Source of the DNA: Muricoccus nepalensis
Lineage (GTDB): Bacteria > Pseudomonadota > Alphaproteobacteria > Acetobacterales > Acetobacteraceae
Assembly (NCBI RefSeq): GCF_006438825.1
Contig: NZ_RCZP01000029.1
Coordinates: 1-64,000, forward strand
Direction of reading: 5' to 3'
DNA length: 64,000 nucleotides
Notes under the pieces: generated by a model
Seen by the model: only the letters and a program-made list of their open reading frames with translations
Told to the model about the DNA's origin: nothing
Databases searched by the model: none
Made by a program: the position numbers and the translations under genes
Part shown: piece after piece, positions 33,833 to 43,519 of the stretch
How the letters are laid out: every line of letters begins with the position of its first letter
Position numbering within the stretch: position 1 is the stretch's first letter

Positions 33833-34177
33833 CTACTGGCCTGACCGGGCCTCCCGCATGATCGTGCGGAGCTCGCGGATGAGGGCCGTGCCTTTGACGG
33901 TACGCCCCACCAGCACGGACCGGCGATCCTGCGGGTTGGGCAGGCGAGAGACGAGATCCGCCTCGACCAGGCGGTCCAGAGCCCGCGAGACAGCGCTCTT
34001 CTGCAAGTCGAGGGCTTCGGCGAGATCGCGTCCGGTGAGCGGGCCGGCGTAGACGTAGACCCTCAGAAAGACGGCGAGTTGCCGCGCGGTCAGGTCAGGT
34101 CCATCACGCCGGACAAGAGCAACGATTGTCTCGTGCAGGAGGGCGACGAACTCATCCGGTGTACTCGGGCGCGGCAT
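33833..34177 (-). CDS. MarR-like winged-helix regulator
   Basis: A 114-residue protein; the start is taken at ATG 34177 with GGAAA 5 nt upstream, though ATGs further up are in frame. LTARQLAVFLRVYVYAGPLT, GRDLAEALDLQKSAVSRALD and RLVEADLVSRLPNPQDRRSV form the wHTH with the MarR wing (DRRSV). It has a short C-terminal helix. It precedes no obvious target gene; the PEP-CTERM gene at 34321 reads in the same direction from upstream. Confidence 0.8.
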   Translation of the reverse strand: MPRPSTPDEFVALLHETIVALVRRDGPDLTARQLAVFLRVYVYAGPLTGRDLAEALDLQKSAVSRALDRLVEADLVSRLPNPQDRRSVLVGRTVKGTALIRELRTIMREARSGQ

Positions 34178-34320
34178 GCTGGTTTCCATCGCGAAGCGTC
34201 GGGCCGAACGGCCCGTCAAAAGGGGAGCGGGCGGTGACCCGGCGCTGTTCGGGGAGAGGCCGGGCGCTGACGCCCGACCTTTGGCAACCGGCTGGCCGAG
34301 CGCCCGGCACCTGCCCTGCC

Positions 34321-35034
34321 TCAGGCCGGCGAGGTGGCCTTGCGCCGACGCACCAGGCCGAGGCCGAGGAGGCCGGCGCCGAAGAGGGCCAGCGAAGCGG
34401 GCTCGGGCACCGGTACGGGCGCGGCGACAACGTTGGCGAGCAGCCTCAGGGTGGAGATGGATCCCTCGGGGTTGGACCAGATGCCGGTGAGGGAGTTGAA
34501 CGAGCCGCGTCCCTCTTCCTCGAAGTGGAGACCCGTCAGGGCGTAGCCCGGGATGTTTGCCGTGTAGCTCGCGGCGAGAAGGTTGAGGATGAGGTCGCCG
34601 GCGGGGTTCTGGGTGTTCTGGATGTTGAGGTTGAAGGCCGCGCTCCCGAGGCCGGCGGGCGAGGTGAAGAGGTTCGAGAGGCTCCAGGTGACGTTGAAGC
34701 TGTCATCGGTGCGGTTGTCGGCGGTGGCACGGTTGGTCCAGTTGAGCTGGCCGAGGGTGACGTTCTGCCCGTCGAGGTCGGTGGTGGTTCCGGCGTCAAC
34801 AGCGGTCAGCACGGAGGAGATGAAGACGGAGGGGCTGCCACCGAAGCCGTTCTGACCGCCCCAGTAGACCTGGTTCGGGCCGTTCTGGACGCAAGTGGCG
34901 GGATTGGTGCAGCCGGTGATGCTGCTGAGGGTGCCGTTGGAGGAGTAGGTGACCGAGGCCGCCGCGGCCGAGAGGCTGGTGAGCGCCAGCGGGGCGGCAA
35001 GGGCGGTGCCGAGGAGGAGGTGACGAAGGCTCAT
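34321..35034 (-). CDS. PEP-CTERM exported protein
   Basis: A 237-residue protein with a signal peptide (MSLRHLLLGTALAAPLALTS, AAA cleavage region). A beta-rich mature part (ASVTYSSNGTLSSITGC; NVTWSLSNLFTSPAGLGSAA) contains two Cys. The C-terminal tag is VPEPASLALFGAGLLGLGLV then RRRK. The tag is recognised by exosortase/archaeosortase-type sorting and typically marks surface or matrix proteins. The region from about 35040 to 35360 upstream is non-coding and should carry its promoter. Confidence 0.85.
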   Translation of the reverse strand: MSLRHLLLGTALAAPLALTSLSAAAASVTYSSNGTLSSITGCTNPATCVQNGPNQVYWGGQNGFGGSPSVFISSVLTAVDAGTTTDLDGQNVTLGQLNWTNRATADNRTDDSFNVTWSLSNLFTSPAGLGSAAFNLNIQNTQNPAGDLILNLLAASYTANIPGYALTGLHFEEEGRGSFNSLTGIWSNPEGSISTLRLLANVVAAPVPVPEPASLALFGAGLLGLGLVRRRKATSPA

Positions 35035-35361
35035 TCCTGATGGTCCTGTTCGAGGCCGAGGGGATCCGGCGACAGGACGAATGGCAATTTAGATGCCAAA
35101 ACGAAACTACAACAACATCATTACGTTGCGCCGTGAGAATGGTTAACCCTCGCCGAGGTGTAACGTTTCTCGACAGACGAACCCAGCGTGTGGGCTCGGT
35201 CGCGCCCCCTCTAGCGGGAACTGAGAGAGCCCGGCCGGACCAGCCCAAGTCGGCGCCCAGCGGTAGTGCGTCGGTGACGATTAGGTCACTGCCTTGAGCT
35301 CGAACCGTTGTCGCCCGGACGAACTACAGCATATCGCGTGAGATGACGGTGGAGATGCTGG

Positions 35362-35610
35362 GTGGCTGACGGCGCGGTTCGCACGACGATCCTGGAGGTT
35401 CTACGTCCGAAGGTGGAGCAGGCCGGCCTTTCAGTGGAGGCCCTCGGTGACGAGGACCTTGTGGGCCTTGGCATCATCGACTCCATCGACGTGATGAACC
35501 TGATTGCGGAAGTCGAGCGGCGGACGGGCTGCAGCTTCGTCTGGGACATGTTCGACGCGGAGGACGGCCTCAGCGTCTCCGCCCTTGCCACGGCGTTCCA
35601 GGCGAAGTGA
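35362..35610 (+). CDS. Stand-alone acyl carrier protein
   Basis: An 82-residue protein with four helices and the phosphopantetheine attachment motif GIIDSIDVMNLIAEVE (Ser in DSID). It starts at GTG 35362. No ketosynthase, ligase or other carrier-dependent enzyme is in the neighbourhood, so its partner must lie elsewhere. The divergent neighbour is the PEP-CTERM gene. Role unknown: a specialised acyl or aminoacyl carrier is likely. Confidence 0.8.
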   Translation: MADGAVRTTILEVLRPKVEQAGLSVEALGDEDLVGLGIIDSIDVMNLIAEVERRTGCSFVWDMFDAEDGLSVSALATAFQAK

Positions 35611-35710
35611 GCGCCACGATCGAGCCACTGCCTCGATCGGGCGAACGAGGGTCGCGGCCAGTTGATGCGCCTGGCGCTTGTTTGGAACGTTCAACTCCCA
35701 GTTGCCTTGG

Positions 35711-35947
35711 TCACCTCTTCTCTGCCTCCCGCATCTGCACCCCGGCGCTGTCTCCGCTCGCAAGGATGAACTCCACACCGGCCGCCTCCAGGCAAGTGCG
35801 GATGATGGCGAGCGTCAGCGCCTTCGGCCGCCCATTCCCCGCTTCCACGTAGCGCACCGTCTCCACCTTGATGCCGGCGTGGTTGGCGAGCTGTACTTCG
35901 GTCCAGCCGAGGAGGGCTCGAGCTTCACGGCACTGCTCCGGTGTCAT
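35711..35947 (-). CDS. XRE-family small regulator
   Basis: A 78-residue protein that is essentially one HTH domain: MTPEQCREARALLGWTEVQL, ANHAGIKVETVRYVEAGNGR and the closing LEAAGVEFILASGDSAGVQ, typical of short XRE proteins in alphaproteobacteria. It converges with the acyl carrier gene. Confidence 0.85.
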   Translation of the reverse strand: MTPEQCREARALLGWTEVQLANHAGIKVETVRYVEAGNGRPKALTLAIIRTCLEAAGVEFILASGDSAGVQMREAEKR

Positions 35948-36712
35948 AAGCCAGCCTTCCGGAGTTTGACGCCTGGCTCACCGCCAGTGATGAATGTGAC
36001 GCCCGCTGCCTACAGCGCCGGACCGGCCTCTGCGCTTCCGCGCGGCGCTCGCGAGCACCTTTCTGGCCGGTTTGGAGCTCACGCGCGAGGGGAAACTCTC
36101 GCTCACGCAAGAGGAGCCGTTTGGGCCGATTGCCCTCGACGTGTGCAGGGTGAGCCATAATGGTGTTCAGGACGCAACCTGACTGAGGTCGTCGGGCGTG
36201 CCCTGATTGCCCGCTTCACAGATTGAAGTTGCCACAACCAGGCTGTCCATCCTCCGGGACTGTGGCGCACCACTCTTCGGAGATGTGTTGTCGTGGGCAG
36301 CTTCCATCGCTCTCGCGGCCGCTGTCCAGATGCTGCGACCGACGAGGCTTATGAGGATCGACGGGTGGTTTAGCACCCTCCCGGCCGGACGGGCGCTGTG
36401 GCGGTGCACCGACGTTAACATCCAAACTCTCATCGCTGTGCGGATCGGCAAGGTCATCAAGCCCTGTCCACTCGGCGAAAGTCAGACCTGTGCCAGGGAC
36501 CAGGACGCAGCGGATCCGCGCAACCTACCTGGCTGGCTGAACAGCTCGTCCTATGCCATGGCGAAGCTCTGCTTTGACGAGCAGGGCACCGATAAGGTCG
36601 AACTCAGGAGGCATGGAACTTCCTCTCTCTGTGCTGCGCTTTCCCCACAGTCGGCTGCAGTGCCACCATGGCCTGTGCCCGAGAAGGACCTTAGATATTG
36701 GAGGCGGCAGCC
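35948..36712. other. 765-bp stretch without a convincing gene
   Basis: Several overlapping frames exist on both strands, but none has protein-like composition or a ribosome-binding site. No repeat, hairpin or RNA-like structure stood out. A GGAGG Shine-Dalgarno at its right end belongs to the gene at 36713. Confidence 0.4.
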
Positions 36713-37039
36713 ATGAATCAGGATAGGACGGATCAGAAGCGCGACGAGGAGACCGGGCACTGGGTCTCCGATTTGAAGCCGGGCGCGACCCACGAGGCCA
36801 AGCTCGACAAGGGGGTTGAGGACACCTTCCCCGCCTCGGACCCTGTTCACAAGGGCGGTGCTACCGGCTTCATCTCCCCGGATGGTAGGGATACGGCGAT
36901 CCACGGTCAGGCGGCTGCGTGGAACAGCCAGTCAGCGAGGACCGCCCGTGCGGCTCTCAACCAGCACCCGTTGCCGGCCCTTCTGATTGCCGGGGCAGTT
37001 GGCTTCGTGTTCGGGCTCCTCACCAATGGTCGGCGATAG
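36713..37039 (+). CDS. Small protein with C-terminal membrane anchor
   Basis: A 108-residue protein starting at ATG 36713 after GGAGG. The first 80 residues are hydrophilic (DEETGHWVSDLKPGATHEAK, DTFPASDPVHKGGATG). The end is one TM helix with a basic stop, ALLIAGAVGFVFGLLTNGRR. The layout resembles ElaB/YqjD/DUF883-type ribosome- or membrane-associated stress proteins, but the N-terminal domain is different. Function unknown. Confidence 0.65.
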   Translation: MNQDRTDQKRDEETGHWVSDLKPGATHEAKLDKGVEDTFPASDPVHKGGATGFISPDGRDTAIHGQAAAWNSQSARTARAALNQHPLPALLIAGAVGFVFGLLTNGRR

Positions 37040-37138
37040 GTTGCAACAATCGTGCTGATATTGCCCGTCGGAGAGCCAAGTAGGCGTCGCGCCCTGTTCC
37101 GGCCGCGACGCCGTCGCCCAACGTAGAACGGTGGTTGA

Positions 37139-37543
37139 ATGACGTGCGACGTCCTTGTCCTCGACGACGACGAGCTGGTCCTGGACGTGATGGTCCAGGC
37201 CCTGGAGGACGCGGGCTACGCCGTGCAGATGGCCGAAAATGCAGCCACCGCGCTTGAGTACATTGAAGGCTCAGAGCCGTGTCAGGTTGTTCTTACCGAC
37301 ATCAACTTGGGTGAGCCGCTGAACGGGTTTGCTGTCATTGAGCGGACTCGGATCGCTCGTCCAGACATCAAGGTGATCTATTACTCGGGCCTACCGAGCA
37401 ATTGGCATGGCCGCGCGCTGGGTCAGCAGGAGCGGAGGCTGAACAAGCCGTTCCGCTTCGAGGAACTGCTCCGAGTGATGGAGGATCTCAAGGTCTGGCC
37501 CAGCAATCCTCCAACGCTCGGTCGTGCTCGAACAACCTTTTAG
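37139..37543 (+). CDS. Single-domain response regulator
   Basis: A 134-residue receiver domain: acidic pocket LVLDDDELVLD, phospho-acceptor Asp in VVLTDINLGEPLNGF, Thr/Ser switch YYSGLP, and conserved Lys in LNKPFRFEELL. There is no output domain, so it acts as a phospho-sink or through protein-protein contact. No adjacent kinase. Confidence 0.88.
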   Translation: MTCDVLVLDDDELVLDVMVQALEDAGYAVQMAENAATALEYIEGSEPCQVVLTDINLGEPLNGFAVIERTRIARPDIKVIYYSGLPSNWHGRALGQQERRLNKPFRFEELLRVMEDLKVWPSNPPTLGRARTTF

Positions 37544-37666
37544 CCGCGATCTGTCAGCCGTCAGAACCCCCTGCCACGTCGGGGCAGAAGCGAATTACTA
37601 TCTCCGCCCACGCGGCAATCACACCAGCGTCGGATCATCCGCTCAGCGGTATCAAACAAATTCAAA

Positions 37667-37915
37667 TTAGGCCAGCAACATCCACACCAGACGCGTGATC
37701 ATAAAAAGACCGACGATCAGGTCGATGGTGGCAGTTCTGAGCGCCTTACGCTTTCGAGTGTCTTCCGCAATCCTGGCGCTAACAGCCATGACGGCCTTGA
37801 AGCACTCCCACTCCGCATTGAGCGAAGGGTTGATCGCTGCTCGTGCATCCGCCGCGTCGCAGGCTTTCATCATGGCGCACGCCACCACCAGCGTCTGTCG
37901 TTCACTCATTCTCAT
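37667..37915 (-). CDS. Small hypothetical membrane-anchored protein
   Basis: An 82-residue frame with an N-terminal amphipathic part (ADARAAINPSLNAEWECFKA) and a C-terminal hydrophobic helix (TIDLIVGLFMITRLVWMLLA). It lies 35 bp upstream of nothing co-directional and immediately 3' of the cyclase gene region. The overlapping plus-strand frame is less plausible. No family recognised. Confidence 0.45.
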   Translation of the reverse strand: MRMSERQTLVVACAMMKACDAADARAAINPSLNAEWECFKAVMAVSARIAEDTRKRKALRTATIDLIVGLFMITRLVWMLLA

Positions 37916-37951
37916 CTGTAGTACCGCGGTAAATTAGTTGCGATATGATAA

Positions 37952-40069
37952 CTATATTCGCTTGGCTGTAGCCTGTGAAGGTTCGCAGCTGCTGTTTTCA
38001 GTCTCATTTGCGATTCTCGCTGGGTTCGATGCCGGCCGGCTCACCCGCTGGCGCTCCAGTTCATCCACCGTCAACGCTGCCAAGTCGGCGAGAAGAGCGC
38101 GCTGGGCCGCGTCCAAACCCGCCCGTGGCGTCCAGTCGAGCACGCAGAGCGCACCCAGGTGGTGCTGACCCTCAGGGCTGACCAACGGCATACCCGCGTA
38201 GAAGCGGATCCCGGGCGCCCCGGTGACCAGCGGGTTCCGCTCAAAGCGCGGGTCCGTGGTCGCGTCCGGAACAATGAGGGGAAGGTCTCCTGCAATGGTG
38301 TGGGCGCAGAATGCCACCTCCCGCGGCGTGCTCACGGCATCCAGGCCGTAACGGCCCACGAAGAACTGCTCGTCCCGTCCAACCAACGAGATGACGCTCG
38401 TCGGGGCGCCGAGCAGACCGGCCGTCAGGCGCGCGATCCGATCGAGTGCTTCGGAGTGGCCGCAATGGTCCTCACTGTGGTAGGCGGCCACGGCCGCGAG
38501 CCGCCGCTCCTCGTCAGGGAGGGACGGGGGCAGCGGCGACTTGGGCAGGTCCGACGAACTGACCGCTCGGTTGCGGCCCAGGCGCTTGGCCTCGTAGAGA
38601 GCCTGATCCGCCTTGGCGATGAGGCTCTCCACCTCGTGGCCCTGCGACATCGCACGCGAGTGAAGGGTGGCGCACCCCACGCTCACCGTCACGACCTTGG
38701 CCGGGTTGCCCTCGTGCTCCCACCCGAGCGCTTCGATGCCGGTCCGGATCGTCTCCGCCAGGTGCAGGGCGCCGGCCTCGTCGGTGTTCGGCAGGATCAC
38801 CGCGAGTTCCTCTCCACCGTAGCGCGCCGCCAGGTCGCCGGGTCGGCGCACCGCCCGAGCAAGAACCCCGGCCGCGGCCCTCAGGCAGGCGTCGCCGCGC
38901 TGGTGTCCGTAGCGGTCGTTGAAGGCCTTGAAGCAGTCCAGATCCAGCATGAGCAGCGACAGAGCGCTTTCCTCACGCGCGGCGCGCCGCCCTTCGTGCG
39001 CGAGGACCTCGTCGAAGTGCCGCCGGTTTGCCAGCCCCGTGAGCCCGTCGGTGTGAGCGGCCTCGATCAACTGCCTCTCTACAAAGAGCCGGCGCCGCAT
39101 CTCCTGGCGGAACAGCGCACACAGCACGACCAGCGCGGCGCAGAGCGTGCCGAGGATCAAGGCCATGACAATCGCCTTCCTCTCCCAGGCGGCAAAGACC
39201 TCATCCACCGATACCGCCACGCTGAGCACGAGCGGCAGGTCGGCCACGTGCCGGAAGGTGTACAGGCGGGTTACCCCGTCGAGCGTGGCCTTCCCAACAA
39301 AGCTGCCGGAGGGAGCGCTCAGGAAGCGCTGGAAGGTCGAGGTTCCGCTCAGGTCTCGGTCCACGTCCTCGTCGCGCGAGGGCGTCCTGGTCAGGACACG
39401 GCCGGCGGTGCTGAGCAGGGTCACCGAGCCACCGCGGCCAAGATTGATCTTGCTGAACAGGTCGTTGAAGTAGGCGAGTTGAACGGCGCCGGCGACCACC
39501 CCCGCGAACAGTCCCTCGCGGTCGGCCACGCGCCGGCTGAGGACGATACTGAAGCCTGGATGCCCCACCCGGCTCCGAAGAGGCCGGCTGACGAAGAGAC
39601 CGGTTTCGGGCTGATCCCGGTGGACGGTGAAGTACTCACGGTCGGCGAAGTCGTAGGACGGCGGCGTCAGCGCGGTCGAGACCGCGGTCGCCTCTCCCGT
39701 TGGCCCGAGCACGAGGAGCGAGCCCAGATACTCCGCGCCCGCGGTGCGGTCGAAGAGGGCCATGTGCCGCACCTCCGGCTCGGCTTTGTCCAAGCCGGGC
39801 CGCTGCAGGGCTCTGATCGCCCCCTGCACGGACCGATCAACGAGGGCGATGTTCCGCGCGATCTCGCGCTCGAGGGCCAGCGCAAGATTAGCCGACGCCT
39901 GCTCGGCTTGGTTCCACGTGTCGTTGCGGGCTTCCGCGACGACGAAGGCACCGGCCGCAAGCAGCCCGAGCAACAGGCCGGCTCCCAGAGCAGCCATCCA
40001 GCGCATGGCGGACGGAGAGCTCAGTTTTGTTTGTAGATCCGGCAGCGGTTCGGCGTCACGCAGTGCCAT
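37952..40069 (-). CDS. Diguanylate cyclase, dCache-TM-GGDEF-GAF
   Basis: A 705-residue membrane protein. One TM helix (about 25-45) precedes a periplasmic double-Cache domain (about 50-310; SYDFADREYFTVHRDQPETG is the dCache_1 signature), followed by a second TM (about 315-340). The GGDEF domain then has TDGLTGLANRRHFDEVLAHE, active site RYGGEELAVILPN, and an inhibitory RxxD site (RPGD) five residues before it. The last ~190 residues are a GAF domain (GRDEQFFVGRYGLDAVSTPR; GMPLVSPEGQHHLGALCVLD). It makes c-di-GMP in response to an external small molecule; a C-terminal GAF after GGDEF is unusual. Confidence 0.93.
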   Translation of the reverse strand: MALRDAEPLPDLQTKLSSPSAMRWMAALGAGLLLGLLAAGAFVVAEARNDTWNQAEQASANLALALEREIARNIALVDRSVQGAIRALQRPGLDKAEPEVRHMALFDRTAGAEYLGSLLVLGPTGEATAVSTALTPPSYDFADREYFTVHRDQPETGLFVSRPLRSRVGHPGFSIVLSRRVADREGLFAGVVAGAVQLAYFNDLFSKINLGRGGSVTLLSTAGRVLTRTPSRDEDVDRDLSGTSTFQRFLSAPSGSFVGKATLDGVTRLYTFRHVADLPLVLSVAVSVDEVFAAWERKAIVMALILGTLCAALVVLCALFRQEMRRRLFVERQLIEAAHTDGLTGLANRRHFDEVLAHEGRRAAREESALSLLMLDLDCFKAFNDRYGHQRGDACLRAAAGVLARAVRRPGDLAARYGGEELAVILPNTDEAGALHLAETIRTGIEALGWEHEGNPAKVVTVSVGCATLHSRAMSQGHEVESLIAKADQALYEAKRLGRNRAVSSSDLPKSPLPPSLPDEERRLAAVAAYHSEDHCGHSEALDRIARLTAGLLGAPTSVISLVGRDEQFFVGRYGLDAVSTPREVAFCAHTIAGDLPLIVPDATTDPRFERNPLVTGAPGIRFYAGMPLVSPEGQHHLGALCVLDWTPRAGLDAAQRALLADLAALTVDELERQRVSRPASNPARIANETENSSCEPSQATAKRI

Positions 40070-40332
40070 TTAGCGTCCCGCCGCGGCTCGTTGCTGTTGA
40101 CGCACACGATGAGCGAAGCTGTTTAAAAGGAAGATAACGGCTTAGCGGCATCGCAAATGAACGCTTCTCCAAGTCGGCAGGATGAGACAAAGCGTTCCCG
40201 AAGAAGGTAGGAGAGCCAAGCCGAAGGTCGATGTTCATGCCGGTGGGCATGGCCAAGGCTGGCTACTGCCGCTTCACCAGATCCCGCTCCTCCGTGATCG
40301 CACCACCGGTGCACCGGGAGGGTTTACGTGCC

Positions 40333-40391
40333 CGGTCAGGGCTCTCGACTAGCATCACCGAGGCGGGCCGTACCGGTTCAGGCAGGCGCCA
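40333..40391. repeat. Dispersed 59-bp repeat, copy 1
   Basis: It matches 50474-50532 at 47 of 59 positions without gaps. In this copy its right end contains the last codons and TGA of the minus-strand gene 40378-40545. In copy 2 a minus-strand frame also ends at the same place with the same Ala-Pro-Ala-stop. The shared part may be a 3'-end/terminator-like module. Confidence 0.55.
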
Positions 40392-40545
40392 AGACTTTCT
40401 TAGGTGCTGCCTTCGCAGCGGCCTGTTCGCGCAACAAGATAGCGGTGCGCAGGAGCGTTTCCTGGTCCTGAGCGAACAGGCTCAACGACGCTTTGCGTAA
40501 GGCTTGGTCGATGCTCGCCCGAAGGTCCTGCTCGTTGCCAGACAT
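40378..40545 (-). CDS. Small helical hypothetical protein, 55 aa
   Basis: From ATG 40545 the frame encodes MSGNEQDLRASIDQALRKAS, then LSLFAQDQETLLRTAILLRE and an Ala/Lys-rich tail ending VLAPA. It is highly helical and soluble, and codon use looks coding. The size is near that of small regulatory proteins; no family is recognised. Its stop lies within a repeat found again at 50474. Confidence 0.55.
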   Translation of the reverse strand: MSGNEQDLRASIDQALRKASLSLFAQDQETLLRTAILLREQAAAKAAPKKVLAPA

Positions 40546-41140
40546 GGTGTTGCCTCTCTGCATGGAGGCAGAGTGACAGACCCAGCTTTCATCCCGCTTA
40601 CGTTACTAAAAGCCTGTTCACTAATCCGCACGTTGCCAGCACCGCGTCGAACCGCTCGCTGCCATCTGCTAGGAGATACGCGATGCCAACCACCTCGTCG
40701 TAAGCCGGTTCATCACGCCGCCACTGTGGCCGCAGCTTCTGCAGAAATGCCAGTGGGAGGCGAAACAAGCTGCTTATCAGCCGCCTCGAGCCATGGCTGG
40801 TACTCCTCGCCATCGACTGAGTGCTCGCACGCAATCCTCCAACAGCACCTCATCCACCCTATGCGCCGTAACGTTCCTCCCTCTTGCGTCATTGCCGAGC
40901 CGTGGCTTAGCGTTTTGTAAGCTTGCCGTAAGCTTGCGATTTTAAGAAGCAGTACTTGTCCTGGTTAACACAACAGTTACATTGCGTTACGCTCGCTGAA
41001 TACGACGCTCATCGCGTCAAGGCATCAGCCGAGCGTCAGCGAAGTCGTGCGCACGGCCTCAAGGCTGCTCAAGCGTGCCAACGGTGAGCCTATTGTCCTG
41101 CTCCAGGACAGCATGGAGATCTCCTGCGTGAACGGAACCG
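40546..41140. other. 595-bp intergenic region before four-PAS kinase
   Basis: No convincing gene. Minus-strand frames between 40598 and 40880 contain stretches that look protein-like in two different frames (DEPAYDEVVGIAYLLADGSE and VDGEEYQPWLEAADKQLVSP), as if a short gene had been frameshifted. The part from 40900 to 41030 is AT-richer and likely contains the kinase promoter. Confidence 0.35.
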
Positions 41141-43519
41141 ATGAGCAGCTTTCTCGCTAACTCCTCCGGGCCGCGACAGCTGAGCGACAGCCGGCTGGCC
41201 CAACTCGCCCTGGAGAGCGCTGTCGACTTTGCGGTGTTCACCACTAACCTCGATGGCATCATCATCAGCTGGAACAGCGCTGCTGAACGCCTTATGGGCT
41301 GGCTGGAGGCCGAAGCCGTAGGCCAGCATGCCACCATTATCTTCACGCCCGCAGATGAGGCGGTGCGAGCCTGTCAACAGGAGATGGCACAGGCCCGGCG
41401 CAGTGGACGAGCGGTGGACGAGCGCTGGCATCTTCGGAAGGACCGCTCCCGCTTCTGGGGTTCGGGCTCCATGACGAGGCTCGAGGATGACGAAACAGGC
41501 GAACACCTGGGTTATCTGAAGATCGTCCGCGACCGCACGGCGGAGCACGTGGCTGGGGAGCGGCTCCAAGCCAGTGAAGCGCTTCTGCGGAGCGTGATGG
41601 AAAGCAATCCCGACTGTTTGAAGCTGCTGAGCCTTGATGGGCATATAGTGTTCATGAACAGTTCAGGATTGGCACTGCTTGGGATTGAGCACTTCGAGAA
41701 TATCAGGGGAAAGGATTGGGTGTCGCTCTGGCCGGAGGAGGAGCGTCACAAAGTCAGAGCGGCGCTGAGTAGGGCGACAATCGGTCTACCCAGCCGCTTC
41801 CAGGGTTGGTCCGCCACGGCGACTGACTCGATCCGCTGGTGGGACGTTCAGGTGACGCTCCTGCCAGAGAGCGCTGACCAGGCCCCTCTGCTTCTGACCT
41901 CCTCGCGCGACATCACCGATCAGGTCGACACTGCGGAGCAGTTGCGCGCCAATCACTCGCTCTTCCATAGCTTCGCCGAGAACTCCGCCGACGTTCTCTG
42001 GATTGTTGATGCTGGAATGCAGCACCTGGAGTACCTCAGTCCGGCCTATGAGCAGGTCTGGGGTGAAGCACGGGACAAGATCATGCAAGACCTCGGCCAC
42101 TGGGCCGAGAGGGTGCACCCCGACGATCGGGAGCAAGCGTCTAAAGCCCTTCCCCTCCTCCTCAAGGGCGAGGCGCAGACCTCCGAATACCGCATCGTCC
42201 GCCCAAATGGAGAGGTGCGGTGGATTCGAGATACCGGCTTTCCTATTCGGAGAGAAGACGGTGCTATCTTCCGGGTGGCTGGTATTGCAAATGACGTTAC
42301 GGTCGAAAAGCTTGCCGCACAGGACATGCATGAAACCAGCGAGCGGTATCGTCTTGCTGTCCGGGCCACCAACGATGCCATCTGGGATTGGGACCTTCGG
42401 CACAATCGAGTTGAATGGAACGAGGCTCTACAGCACGCCTATGGCTACGCGCCGGAGGATGTGGGCTCAGGTGGTGAATGGTGGCTTGAGCACATCCACC
42501 CCGACGATCGGGAACGTGTCTACGGCTCCATCCAGAGCGTGATCAAAGGGACTGAAAGCCACTGGTCCGACGAGTACCGCTTTCGCAAGGCTGATGGATC
42601 CTACGCCGACGTATTGGACCGTGCTTTCATGGTGCGCGATTCGCGGGGCGAACCTTCGCGAATAATCGGCGCCATGCTCGATCTGACGGAGCGCCGGCGG
42701 GCTGAAGCCGAGCTGCGGCGTCTCAACGAGCAACTCGAGGTCGAGGTAGCGCGGCGCGCCGAGCAGCTCCGACACCAGGAGGAGATGCTGCGGCAGAGCC
42801 AGAAGCTGGAGGCTGTGGGTCAGCTCACCGGTGGTGTCGCGCACGACTTTAACAATCTGCTAACCATTATCCGATCTTCGGTCGGGCTGCTGCAGCGACC
42901 GAACCTGCCGCCAGAAAAAAGTCAGCGGTACATGCAGGCCATCTCGGACACGGTCGACCGTGCGATGAGACTGACAGGACAACTCCTTGCCTTTGCACGC
43001 CGGCAACCTCTGCAGCCGGAGATCTTCGCCGCAGACGATCGGATTAGAAATCTATCCCAGATTGTTCGCACCATCGTGGGGGGGCGTGTGGCAGTCTCGA
43101 TTGAGGATGGCCGCAAGAATTGCTATGTGCAGGCTGACCCGAGCCAGTTTGAGACCGCTCTGGTCAACCTCGCCGTGAATGCCCGCGACGCAATGGACGG
43201 TGAAGGCCGGCTGACCTTCAAGGTTAAGCAAACCTCATCGGTACCTCCCACACGTGGCCATGCCGGAGCTCCGGGCGACTTTGTGGCGGTGTCGGTCTCC
43301 GACACCGGGTCCGGTATCAGCCCAGAGATGCTGGACAGGATCTTCGAGCCGTTCTTCACCACCAAGGAGGTTGGCAAAGGAACTGGCCTTGGGCTGTCGC
43401 AGGTCTACGGGTTTGCCAAGCAATCCGGGGGGAGGTTCAGGTCGAGAGCAAAGTTGGTCACGGCACCACGTTTACGCTCTACCTGCCGGCGGCTGCAGCG
43501 ACACCCAGTCACACGCTGA
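41141..43519 (+). CDS. Hybrid-type histidine kinase, 4xPAS-HisKA-HATPase (frameshifted end)
   Basis: A 792-residue soluble kinase. Four PAS/PAC units occupy about 15-540, followed by a coiled coil ([20 protein letters not shown]), His[20 protein letters not shown] (H568), and HATPase boxes [21 protein letters not shown] and [20 protein letters not shown]. After the last motif, at the G-run near 43428-43433, the frame changes and the protein ends in an abnormal Arg-rich tail. In the -1 frame the normal ending [20 protein letters not shown] continues without a stop into the receiver gene at 43519. The two were one hybrid kinase, homologous to the one at 16148. Confidence 0.9.
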   Translation: MSSFLANSSGPRQLSDSRLAQLALESAVDFAVFTTNLDGIIISWNSAAERLMGWLEAEAVGQHATIIFTPADEAVRACQQEMAQARRSGRAVDERWHLRKDRSRFWGSGSMTRLEDDETGEHLGYLKIVRDRTAEHVAGERLQASEALLRSVMESNPDCLKLLSLDGHIVFMNSSGLALLGIEHFENIRGKDWVSLWPEEERHKVRAALSRATIGLPSRFQGWSATATDSIRWWDVQVTLLPESADQAPLLLTSSRDITDQVDTAEQLRANHSLFHSFAENSADVLWIVDAGMQHLEYLSPAYEQVWGEARDKIMQDLGHWAERVHPDDREQASKALPLLLKGEAQTSEYRIVRPNGEVRWIRDTGFPIRREDGAIFRVAGIANDVTVEKLAAQDMHETSERYRLAVRATNDAIWDWDLRHNRVEWNEALQHAYGYAPEDVGSGGEWWLEHIHPDDRERVYGSIQSVIKGTESHWSDEYRFRKADGSYADVLDRAFMVRDSRGEPSRIIGAMLDLTERRRAEAELRRLNEQLEVEVARRAEQLRHQEEMLRQSQKLEAVGQLTGGVAHDFNNLLTIIRSSVGLLQRPNLPPEKSQRYMQAISDTVDRAMRLTGQLLAFARRQPLQPEIFAADDRIRNLSQIVRTIVGGRVAVSIEDGRKNCYVQADPSQFETALVNLAVNARDAMDGEGRLTFKVKQTSSVPPTRGHAGAPGDFVAVSVSDTGSGISPEMLDRIFEPFFTTKEVGKGTGLGLSQVYGFAKQSGGRFRSRAKLVTAPRLRSTCRRLQRHPVTR

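Noticed and set aside
36207-36716. A 169-codon plus-strand frame
   Set aside because: Composition is not protein-like, no start signal, and no family resemblance.
38159-40036. A 625-codon plus-strand frame
   Set aside because: It is the complement of the dCache-GGDEF-GAF cyclase and has no protein-like motifs.
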